A stretch of DNA of 64,000 nucleotides, taken from positions 5,332,001-5,396,000 of the forward strand of contig CM074762.1 in assembly GCA_037355855.1 (NCBI GenBank). Reading direction: 5' to 3'. Below the pieces are notes generated by a model. It ran no database searches. It worked only from the letters and a program-made list of their open reading frames with translations, and was not told where the DNA came from. How positions within the stretch are numbered: position 1 is the first letter of the stretch; every line of letters begins with the position of its first letter. Below, in pieces: positions 10,681 through 19,102 of this stretch. This stretch comes from Pseudo-nitzschia pungens (taxonomy: Eukaryota > Bacillariophyta > Bacillariophyceae > Bacillariales > Bacillariaceae). The translations under genes and the position numbers were made by a program.

Positions 10681-11080
10681 TATGGTATTAACCTTAGCAT
10701 CATAATATTGCCCACTGCTGTATGCTGTAATATTATTTGCTAGTAGCATCGTAATAGTGCCCACTGTATGTTGCTAGCAGTAGGCTGTGATATTATTTGC
10801 TAGCATCATAATAATGCCGAACTGTATGTTGCTAGCACTAGTCTGTAATATTATTTGCTAGTAGCATTGTAATAGTGCCCACCACTGTATGTTGCTAGCA
10901 CTAGGCAGTAATATTATTTGCTAGCATCATAATAGTGCCCACTGTATGTTGCTAGCACTACTAGGCTGTAATATTATTTGCTAGCATCGTAATAGTGCCC
11001 ACTGTATGTTGCTAGCAGCCACTACTAGTAGGCTGTAATATTATTTGCTGGTAGTGACCACTGTATGTTGCTTGCAGTAG
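10680..11080. repeat. About 58-62-bp tandem repeat (GCTAGCA / TAATATTATTTGCTAG)
   Basis: Six to seven imperfect units contain TAATATTATTTGCTAGCATC, AATAGTGCCCACTGTATGTTG and CTAGCA. Spacing of the word TGTATGTTGCT varies between about 56 and 64 bp. It lies upstream of the acidic repeat protein gene. No coding potential. Confidence 0.85.
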
Positions 11081-11470
11081 GATGTACTACAATACATTTT
11101 ACCACGATGACAACAGAAAGTGGTGGGAGTAACATTGATTTCTTTGCAAACCAATACGTTCCTCCTTTTATTATTATTCCTTTTATTATTATAACCCCCT
11201 AAACAAAACCTTGCCCACGACGCATGACCGACCCCTGACTGTTAGTAGTGCCTATGGACAACGGTTTTTTTTCCGTTTCCAAAACATTCAGTTCAAACTT
11301 GTTTTGTTCCACGGTGAAAAAAAGGATCATATCGTGTTTACATTTTAAACCTTTTGAGATCAATTGTTACGATCAAGCAATTGCCTAATGAATTCATGCT
11401 TCGGAGCCTTTAAGATGAACAGACATAATTTCCATTTTCATACAGGAGCATCAGTTCACTGTGAAACATC
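11081..11470. promoter_or_regulatory. Upstream region of the acidic repeat protein gene
   Basis: AT-rich DNA with a duplicated CTTTTATTATTATTCC/CTTTTATTATTATAACC word (11164-11196) and T/A runs. It probably contains the promoter and leader of the gene at 11471, but no defined motif can be assigned. Confidence 0.35.
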
Positions 11471-14176
11471 ATGGCAAGGCACAAAAGGAATAGAGATTCA
11501 CCATCTCGTCGGTCTGGAAATCCATCTCGGTCCACACGGCGACGAACAACAAATCCTCCGAGAAGATCACCCCGTTCACCCCCCGAACGAAACTATCGTG
11601 AGGATTCATCTAGCAGTGATGATGGTGCTGAAGCAGTACCTGCTCGTGACCAATATGTACCTCCACCAGTATCGGAGAATGAGGAGGAACTTGAGCAAGA
11701 TTCCACCGACACTGAACAACCCCAACAAGAGAATGAGGAGGAAATTGAGCAAGATTCCACCGACACTGAAGAATCTTCTGATGGAGAATCGGAAAGTGAG
11801 AATGAAGACAGTGATTCGGAAAGTGAGAATGAAGACACTGAGGATGAAGACAACGACCGGGAATCGGAACGTGACACCCATCCGCGAATGCCTGACTTCC
11901 CATGGGAAAAAAATGACGAAACAACCCAAACAAATCCTACTCCCGTCGGGGCTAAGGGAGCCGACGATCCCAAAGATAACGAAGGCGAAGATGATGAACA
12001 AAATAAAATGAGTCCTGTCGTCGGGGCTAAGGAAATCGACGATCCGGCGGATAACGAAGAGAACGCAAAAAATAAAACTAATCCTTCCGTCGGGGCTAAG
12101 GGAACCGACGATCCTGACAATGACCAAGACTGGGTAAGTGAGATAACAAATATCACTTTGCAGGAGGTTCTTCGCCATCCTCCGGCCCAGACCAACAATT
12201 CTTTCGGGGCTCGCGGTGCCGATGATTTCAGCGAAGACGACGATTCGAGCGATGACGAAAAGGAAAATAATGACGACAATTCGAGAGATGGGGGTGGGGA
12301 AGACGACGGTCCTAAAGCGAACGAAGACACAAACCGAAACATAGACATCGGGGGTGGGAAAAACGACGGTCCTAGTGGTGTCGACGATTCGAGCCAAAAC
12401 GAAGACAAGGACCGAACCGAAAAGAAAGATAATGACGACGATTCGAACGATGACGAAGACAAGGTCCGAAAGGAAAAGAAAGGTAATCCTCCCATCGGGG
12501 CCAAGGGCAACGACGACCGCAAAACCAACAATTCTTTCGAGGCTCATGGTGCCGACGACAAGGACCGAAACGAAAAGAAAGGTAATCCTCCCGTCGGGGC
12601 CAAGGGCAACGACGACCGAAAAGCCAACAATTCTTTCGAGGCTCAAACCAACAATTCTTTCGAGGCTCATGGTGCCGACGACAAGGACCGAAACGAAAAG
12701 AAAGGTAATCCTCCCGTCGGGGCCAAGGGCAACGACGACCGAAAAGCCAACAATTCTTTCGAGGCTCGTTGTGCCGACAATTCAAGCGAGGACGACGATT
12801 CAAGCGAAGACGACGATTCGAGCGAGGACGAAAACAAGGTCCGAAAGGAAAAGAAAGATAATCCTCCCGTCGGGGCCAAGGGCAACGACGACCGCAAAAC
12901 CAACAATTCTTTCGAGGCTCGTGGTGCCGACGATTCAAGCGAAGACGACGATTCGAGCGATGACGAAGACAAGGACCGAAAGGAAAAGAAAGGTAATCCA
13001 CCCGTCGGGGCCAAGGGCAACGATGACCAAAAAACCAACAATTCTTTCGAGGCTCGTGGTGCCGACGATTCGAGCGAGGACGATGATACGAGCGAAGACG
13101 ACGATGCCAAAGCCAACGACAGGGGTGGGGAAGACGACGAGCCTAAAGCGAACGAAGCCACAAACCAAAACAAAGCCATCGGGGCTGTGGAGGACGACGC
13201 TCCTAAAGCGAACGAAGCCACAAACCGAAAAAAAAACAAAAAAATCGACTATGACAATGACGAGGTACGGATTGAACGCAGGCTCGGCCGCAAACAAAGT
13301 ACACAGCCAAAAAATGCCAAGAACATGAAAGACAAAGGCGTTAGAGGAAAACTAACAACGGTTGCAAAAAACGTAAAAGAACTTCAGTTTTGCAGCACCT
13401 ATGGAGATATGACAAAACAAAAAGAAAGTCCCGGCTTTATTAACTTTTTGGGTTCCTACGACGACATCATTCCAAGAACAAGTGCTAAATCAAATTTTGA
13501 GTCCGATTGGGACTATCAGAGAAAGAAAGGACCAAAACTCACATTTCTGGTTGATCCCGCTTTCGACCTATATAGAGAAAAAATTGGTGATCAATTAATC
13601 AGTGCTGGCAATTGGTTTAAGGAGAACGAATGTAAAGAGACAGGACCATATCACACACAAACTGTGGAAGATTATTTCGATAGGAATTTCGGTGATGCTG
13701 CGCCGGCAACAAATGGGAAATTCAAACGTGATGACATCAAGAGTGTGTCCCCCTCTGAAATAGAAAAGTGGACGGAGAAACAGATGGAAGATATCGTTCA
13801 GGAGGAAACTAAAGCTATGACAACAGAAGAAAAAGGGTTATTCCGACGCTCGGTGAATGCTGTGATGGGCGAGCAGCAACGCTACAAGAAGAAAGGGAAT
13901 CGTGAAGGAAAGAAAAATTGTTTTGTAGTCGCCCACGAGAACGTCAACCAGAAAAGAAGGGGGGACGAGAAGGAGAAGAAATTAGCAAGCCTCAGTAATA
14001 GTGTTCAAAACAAGGAACAGGAGACTGAAGAAGACGGAGTGAAAAAAAAAAGGAAAAAAAAGGGGAAGAGGATACAGAACTCAACGTCTAACCTTCCACC
14101 GCATTTGAAGAAGCATCCTCCACCAGGTCCACCGAAGCCAGAGAAAAAGCCTCCAGCAGGGGCACAACAGAAGTAG
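11471..14176 (+). CDS. Acidic repeat-rich cargo protein (901 aa), unknown function
   Basis: Start ATG at 11471 (catcATGGCA) has a G at +4. Residues about 1-50 are Arg/Ser-rich. Residues about 50-610 are very acidic and repetitive: units containing NPPVGAKGNDDRK, NNSFEARGADDSSEDDDS and DEDKDRKEKKG recur about six to eight times, plus GGEDDGPKANEDTN variants. The C-terminal 290 residues are not repetitive (KNVKELQFCSTYGDM, FESDWDYQRKKGPKLTFLVD, VEDYFDRNFGDAAP) and end in a Lys-rich, Pro-rich tail. Alternating acidic and basic tracts resemble nucleic-acid-associated or nucleolar-type proteins. In CACTA elements a second protein (TNPA-like) binds subterminal repeats; this gene could play that part, but nothing in the sequence proves it. 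The codons for the repeats are strongly conserved at the DNA level, suggesting recent unit duplication. Confidence 0.6.
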   Translation: MARHKRNRDSPSRRSGNPSRSTRRRTTNPPRRSPRSPPERNYREDSSSSDDGAEAVPARDQYVPPPVSENEEELEQDSTDTEQPQQENEEEIEQDSTDTEESSDGESESENEDSDSESENEDTEDEDNDRESERDTHPRMPDFPWEKNDETTQTNPTPVGAKGADDPKDNEGEDDEQNKMSPVVGAKEIDDPADNEENAKNKTNPSVGAKGTDDPDNDQDWVSEITNITLQEVLRHPPAQTNNSFGARGADDFSEDDDSSDDEKENNDDNSRDGGGEDDGPKANEDTNRNIDIGGGKNDGPSGVDDSSQNEDKDRTEKKDNDDDSNDDEDKVRKEKKGNPPIGAKGNDDRKTNNSFEAHGADDKDRNEKKGNPPVGAKGNDDRKANNSFEAQTNNSFEAHGADDKDRNEKKGNPPVGAKGNDDRKANNSFEARCADNSSEDDDSSEDDDSSEDENKVRKEKKDNPPVGAKGNDDRKTNNSFEARGADDSSEDDDSSDDEDKDRKEKKGNPPVGAKGNDDQKTNNSFEARGADDSSEDDDTSEDDDAKANDRGGEDDEPKANEATNQNKAIGAVEDDAPKANEATNRKKNKKIDYDNDEVRIERRLGRKQSTQPKNAKNMKDKGVRGKLTTVAKNVKELQFCSTYGDMTKQKESPGFINFLGSYDDIIPRTSAKSNFESDWDYQRKKGPKLTFLVDPAFDLYREKIGDQLISAGNWFKENECKETGPYHTQTVEDYFDRNFGDAAPATNGKFKRDDIKSVSPSEIEKWTEKQMEDIVQEETKAMTTEEKGLFRRSVNAVMGEQQRYKKKGNREGKKNCFVVAHENVNQKRRGDEKEKKLASLSNSVQNKEQETEEDGVKKKRKKKGKRIQNSTSNLPPHLKKHPPPGPPKPEKKPPAGAQQK

Positions 14177-14264
14177 AAGTCTGCAAAATTTGGTACACCA
14201 AACAAGAAAAGGAAGACAACGGGCGTGTAATGGAATATTATAAAACATAGTACTACTATGTGAT

Positions 14265-15525
14265 TGGGTGAGAAATTCTCTGAGTACACAAAATTACAGC
14301 ACAGAATGTGCAAATTTCCTGTGGATGGGTGAAATTGTCCTAGATTATTTGTGTTCCGCACTGAATAATGGTCAGTATATGCATCTATTAGAATACTAAA
14401 AGGGTATAAAGTTGCTACCAATTGTATTTCCGATGTAAGTTCTGATTTCTGAGAGAAATTCTCTGAGTACACAAAATTACAGCACAGAATGTGCATATTT
14501 CCTGTGCATGGGTGAAATTGTCCTAGATTATTTGTGTTCCGCACTGAATAATGGTCAGTATATGCATCTATTAGAATACTAAAAGGGTATAAAGTTGCTA
14601 CCAATTATATTTCGGATGTAAGTTCTGATTTCTGAGAGAAATTCTCTGAGTACACAAAATTACAGCACAGAATGTGCATATTTCCTGTGCATGGGTGAAA
14701 TTGTCCTAGATTATTTGTGTTCCGCACTGAATAATGGTCAGTATATGCATCTATTAGAATACTAAAAGGGTATAAAGTTGCTACCAATTATATTTCGGAT
14801 GTAAGTTCTGATTTCTGAGAGAAATTCTCTGAGTACACAAAATTACAGCACAGAATGTGCATATTTCCTGTGCATGGGTGAAATGGTCCTAGATTATTTG
14901 TGTTCTGCACTGAATAATGGTTAGTATATGCATCTATTAGAATACTAAAAGGGTATAAAGTTGCTACCAATTGTATTTCCGATGTAAGTTCTGATTTCTG
15001 AGAGAAATTCTCTGAGTACACAAAATTACAGCACAGGATGTGCATATTTCCTGTGCATGGGTGAAATTGTCCTAGATTATTTGTGTTCCGCACTGAATAA
15101 TGGTCAGTATATGCATCTATTAGAATACTAAAAGGGTATAAAGTTGCTACCAATTATATTTCGGATGTAAGTTCTGATTTCTGAGAGAAATTCTCTGAGT
15201 ACACAAAATTACAGCACAGAATGTGCATATTTCCTGTGCATGGGTGAAATTGTCCTAGATTATTTGTGTTCCGCACTGAATAATGGTCAGTATATGCATC
15301 TATTAGAATACTAAAAGGGTATAAAGTTGCTACCAATTATATTTCGGATGTAAGTTCTAATTTCTGAGAGAAATTCTGGGTACACAAAATTACAGCACAG
15401 GATGTGCATATTTCCTGTGCATGGGTGAAATTGTCCTAGATTATTTATGTTCTGCACTGAATAATGGTTAGTATATGCATCTATTAGAATACTAAAAGGG
15501 TATAAAGTTGCTGCAACTTATATTT
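14265..15525. repeat. Seven tandem copies of a 183-bp unit
   Basis: The word GAGAGAAATTCTCTGAGTACAC recurs at about 14451, 14634, 14817, 15000 and 15183, exactly 183 bp apart, with a first copy at about 14268 and a last, slightly deleted one at about 15366. Copies 2-6 are almost identical. Since 183 is 61 codons, a minus-strand frame without stops repeats in every unit; I regard this as a by-product of the period. The array is 3' of the acidic protein gene, within the DNA transposon. Confidence 0.95.
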
Positions 15526-16307
15526 TGGATGTGACACTTGCTTTGTAAAAAAAATCCTCGGTAGACCAAAATCCACCCCAAAATATGATTTTTTCCGGAA
15601 CAGGCATCATACTGACCAATGTTTTCTTGTCTTAGAGTGTTAAAAATGCATGGTAACACAAGTGGCTATGTAAGATAATGGTGATTATTTGGTTACTAGT
15701 ATGTCCAAGAATATGAAATAGAATAAACCAGGATGAAAAATTTGACAAAAAAAGTAGTAGTCCAGTCCCTTGGCAAAGAAAAATATATTTCTTGTGAAGG
15801 ACTCCATCCTACCACATCTGACCCTTATGGTCATAAGGGTACCACAGAGACTGTACGATCCTTTTGTCATAGCTATGGATATTGTCATTATATATGTGAA
15901 TCTATCACAGCCAGTACTATCCCTCGTACAACTCATACTTGAACCGGTGGTGCTGCTGGTATACTTGTGTAGTAGTAGTACTACTAGTAATTATTGCCTA
16001 CTGTACAGCAGGGAATAGTAGAGCCAACAATACAATCAGTAGTGAATATGGGTACAGTAGAGAATGAACAGAGATGTGCACAGGTGGATAGAAAAAAATT
16101 ATGGCGCGGGTGGAAATCCTCTTAAACATTTGGCCACGTCACCTACAATTTCCTTAGTGAAGTGTATGACATTACAAGTTGCGGGGATGGTGAGAGGAAA
16201 ATGATTAACAGGTTTTTTGTTAGTAGTGAAAAAACTGTGTTCACAATTTTATGGCTTCACATATTTTTTTTAGTTCGTTTTTTTTTTTACTTCCGACGCC
16301 CGAAAAA
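15526..16307. other. Intergenic stretch in the DNA transposon
   Basis: AT-rich, with TACTAGTAG words (15970-15990) and T-runs before the next gene. No protein-like frame longer than about 80 codons is convincing. It likely includes the promoter of the gene at 16308. Confidence 0.4.
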
Positions 16308-17908
16308 ATGCCTACCGTATATGATGAGTATCAGCAAATAGAAAAGAAAGCAGATTGCAATGCACCAAGAAAGAATCGAAGTGGAAAAATTGTATCCAAT
16401 GCTAATACAGGTGAGGATACTACTGCTAGTATTACCCATACGAAATCGAACCCAAAGACAAGTCGAAAACTACCACCCACCTCAGGTGGTGCTGATGAAA
16501 AAAATAAAAGAACCAAGAACAACCCGACCGCGGTTTTCGTTGGTACCACACCACCAACCAACAAACCACCCGCCGCCCCGGGTGTTGTTACACCAAGACC
16601 TATTACGACCGGTACCAAAACAACACCAAGACCCACATACGAAGCATTGCTACAACAGCTAAAAGAGAGCCAGCAGAAAGTAGCTTCTTTAGAGAGGGAT
16701 ATGACAACACTGCAGAAGGATACAAAAAAAGAAGAGCCCACGCTGGAGGCAACTACAACAGGGAAGAAGCCAAAGCCACAGATGGTACGAACCGTAAGTG
16801 AAGCAAAATTGGAGATAACTAAGGCGCAATCGGATACACTTAAGAAACATCAAAAAGACGCGGGTTTGGAAGCACAGTTGACACGGCACATAAGAAATAG
16901 TTGGTTTCGTGGCATGAAGTTTATCATGGATGAGAGTAAGGTCAAAAAAATTTTGAAGAAAGCGATTGCGTCCCGAGCTGTCGTTCCACCCCATGGTATT
17001 TCATTTGAAATTTTTTATGGGTTTAACAGAAGGTTGGTGTACAAGGGTCTTTCCACGCTGCGGCACAATGCTCAAACTTTGGCTAGAAAACATTTTCTCG
17101 GTACGTGCTTACTAAGTGAATAAATTGGTTGCTATTACTGCTTGGTTGAGATTGATGGTATATCCTCCCCTGCTACTCTAACACTTTCTACTGCTGTGTA
17201 CGCGTCGTCCTAGAGGACACACTCGATCGCGAAGGCATTGTGCCAGATTCCTTTCCAGGTAAAGTGGAGATTGTGATGCGGGAGAGTACTAGTAGTAGTG
17301 GAACTAGTACTAAAAAGAAGCTGGGACTGAACCCAGGGTACAGAAGGTATGACAACAACAGTGAAAATGATGATTTTTATTACTTTGTGACTCGGATTCT
17401 ATCAAGCATCTCTCCATTAGAGAGGGGCTACAGATGCAAAAAGACGACCTGTTTGCTGAGTGAAATATTCACAGAAAGCGATGAAGCATTTGCATTGATG
17501 ATGATTCATAATGAGTATGATGTTTGGGTGAATCATGTTGAGCAAAAGAGGAACGGCGGAGCAAGGATTGTGAGAAGGAGGAAGAAAAAGAAATTTTGTG
17601 ACCAATACAGTGGAGAGGAGCAATCATGGTCGAAGGAAGGTCTAGCACTGTTCAATAACTTGTGCAGGGAGATTGATGTGCTGAGGAAAGATCCGAGAAC
17701 GGGTAGAGAGTGTGAGGAAAGATTGAGAGAGAGGCTCCGTCGCGAGAGTGAAAACGATGACAACAACAACAGTCCGTACGATGAGGACTGGGTGCAGGAG
17801 GAAGAAGTTACTGAATACATTAGTCCGGAGCTACAAGCTTTGCTAGATGTAAATGAAGATGAGGAGGACTTTACTGGAAGTAACGATATCGTGTTGGCCA
17901 GTCTTTAA
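16308..17908 (+). CDS. Spliced cargo gene of the DNA transposon (2 exons, 495 aa), unknown function
   Basis: Exon 1 is 16308-17100 and exon 2 is 17214-17908. The ATG at 16308 (MPTVYDEYQQIEKKAD) is preferred to one at 16251 that precedes a T-run and a hydrophobic stretch. Joining at the GT-AG borders keeps one frame for 495 codons, reading HFLEDTLDREGIVPDSFPGK across the junction. The N-terminal third is Pro/Thr/Lys-rich; residues about 120-150 form a short coiled coil (LLQQLKESQQKVASLERDM). A basic helical region with HIRNSWFRGMKFI follows, then a region with YYFVTRILSSISPLERGYRC, and an acidic C-terminal end (VEEYISPEL-like). The layout suggests a DNA- or chromatin-associated protein, but I recognise no family. 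It may be a second transposition protein. Confidence 0.65.
17101..17213 (+). other. Intron (113 bp, GT-AG)
   Basis: The donor is GTACGT, the acceptor is TCCTAG preceded by a pyrimidine-rich stretch (CTCTAACACTTTCTACTGCTG). Removal joins phase-1 codons and skips an in-frame stop (tga at 17119-17121, part of GTGAATAA). A possible branch site CTAAC lies at 17177-17181. Confidence 0.8.
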
Positions 17909-18503
17909 AAATTGTTCGAGATCGAACCAAAATTTGTGTGTGAGTGTGTGAGAAAACTGAACAGAGAATAAACAATTCTTATAGTAGTATCAATATTTAT
18001 CAAAAGAAAGACTTATATTTTGCATCATAGTGTTTCAAAATTTTTTTTCATGGGGGTCGCGATTCCTGTAATTCGGGTAATAATTGTGATTTTGGTGATG
18101 AATTTCTTGAGGGGTGTGATGGGAAATACTTTGGGTCGGGATGAGAAATCAATTTTTGGGAGTGAATTTCTGCAACAGTCTCATATTATATAATGTTGGT
18201 AGGGTCGGTAATAATGAGTCAGATTAAAAAAAAATTGGGGGAAGGGGGGGATTATTTTGAGAAAACAAATATTTTTTTTTTTAAAGTGTTGATTAATTTG
18301 ATTAAGTGACTGAAGAGAAAAAATTCGAGTCTTAAAAAAAATCGGGTCGAGTTTGAATTTTATTTTTTTTATTTTTTTTTCTCGTAATTGAGGTAGTTAC
18401 TGGGTCGCGATTGGGGGTTGCGAATCGGGAGAGAGCTACGAATGGAGCTACGTCAAAATGAGCCAGGGAGAAATCGCGACCCCCCTAAATAAATTCTTGG
18501 GAG
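17909..18503. promoter_or_regulatory. Right subterminal region with GGGTCGCGA-type repeats
   Basis: The motif GGTCGCGA or close variants occur at about 18054, 18402 and 18505, with TCGCGACCC at 18475 and weaker GGGTCGGGA/GGGTCGGTA/GGGTCGAGT at 18134, 18203 and 18345; TTGGGGGTTGCGAATCGGG at 18411-18429 mirrors the left-end words. Most are in the opposite orientation to those at the left end. Between them the DNA is AT-rich with long A/T runs. Likely transposase binding sites. Confidence 0.6.
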
Positions 18504-18527
18504 GGGTCGCGAACCAGTTTTCGGACG
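18504..18527 (-). repeat. Right terminal inverted repeat (24 bp)
   Basis: Exact reverse complement of 2596-2619. It is followed by CA (18528-18529), the second copy of the target dinucleotide. Confidence 0.9.
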
Positions 18528-18529
18528 CA

Positions 18530-19102
18530 ATGCAGGATGACTCTCTTCCCTTTTTTGGTGATGGGGATGCAAGAGATTGGGAACTTGTTGATGATGACTT
18601 GTCAGTTGACCTTGCCCCAGACCTCACCTTCGATCTAGATCTGCACTTTAACCTCCAAGCCCGTGCTGACAGTGGTGGTGGAGGATTTGATGATTCTCAA
18701 TCCATGGATACTTTAGCAACCGGTACTTCCAATCTCACTGATGTCCAGGCTTCAGCGCCTGCAGGTGGTGTTCCTACTGGAGGTGATCCTACCCATGTGG
18801 CCAAGGCTGATGCCTCTCCTGGTATTCCTCCTGAAGTTCCCCCTGCAGTTCCTGACCCTCCCCATAATGCCATGGCTGGTGACCTCCCTGTGGCCTCTCC
18901 TGATTCCTCAACTGCAGTTCCTGCTGCCGGTGGTGGGGAAGATGCAGCCTCTGCATTGAGGCTTGGAGTTGCTGCAATTGCATTCTCTTCCAGTCATGAT
19001 GCTAGTGTCAGTGATTTGAGCCATGCCAATGTCTCCACCAAATCAGCTCCGGCAACTCTTTCTTCCGTGCGACAGACTCGGTTTCCTTCTGATCATGGTT
19101 AG
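18530..19102 (+). pseudogene. LINE ORF1, 3' part, cut off by the transposon
   Basis: The frame from 18530 (MQDDSLPFFGDGDARDWELV) continues the ORF1 frame of 211-2595 once the DNA transposon and one CA are removed. The ATG at 18458 that opens this frame in the present sequence is inside the transposon and is not a native start. The product is acidic at first, then Pro/Ala/Gly-rich (GGVPTGGDPTHVAKADASPG), and ends with HG and TAG at 19100-19102. The stop overlaps the likely ORF2 start in the 8-base word ATGGTTAG, a layout compatible with termination-reinitiation. No domain recognised. Confidence 0.75.

Larger units (their letters stand above)
2596..18527. mobile_element. 15.9 kb DNA transposon with terminal inverted repeats (CACTA/Plavaka-like)
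   Basis: The ends are perfect 24-bp inverted repeats (2596-2619 and 18504-18527, beginning CGTCCGAAAACTGG). The flanking dinucleotides are both CA (2594-2595 and 18528-18529), consistent with a 2-bp target duplication as in part of the CACTA/Mirage/Chapaev group. Removing the element plus one CA restores the reading frame of the LINE ORF1 it interrupts, an independent proof of the borders. Inside are a transposase (3014-6208), a minus-strand cargo gene (6824-8986), a repeat-rich acidic protein gene (11471-14176), a spliced gene (16308-17908), and minisatellite arrays. GC-rich TCGCGACCC motifs cluster near both ends, as transposase-binding subterminal repeats do in CACTA elements. Superfamily placement is inferred from the transposase layout and is not certain. 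Confidence 0.85.

Noticed and set aside
11593..13297. Long minus-strand and alternative-frame ORFs opposite the acidic repeat gene
   Set aside because: They are antisense or shifted readings of the GAC/GAT-rich repeats of the real gene.
14005..15336. Repeated 60-codon minus-strand ORFs
   Set aside because: They are produced by the 183-bp period (61 codons) without a stop; no sign of codon-level selection and no separate start context.
18458..18529. Start of a gene at the ATG at 18458
   Set aside because: These bases belong to the right end of the DNA transposon; the frame continues LINE ORF1 only from 18530 on.
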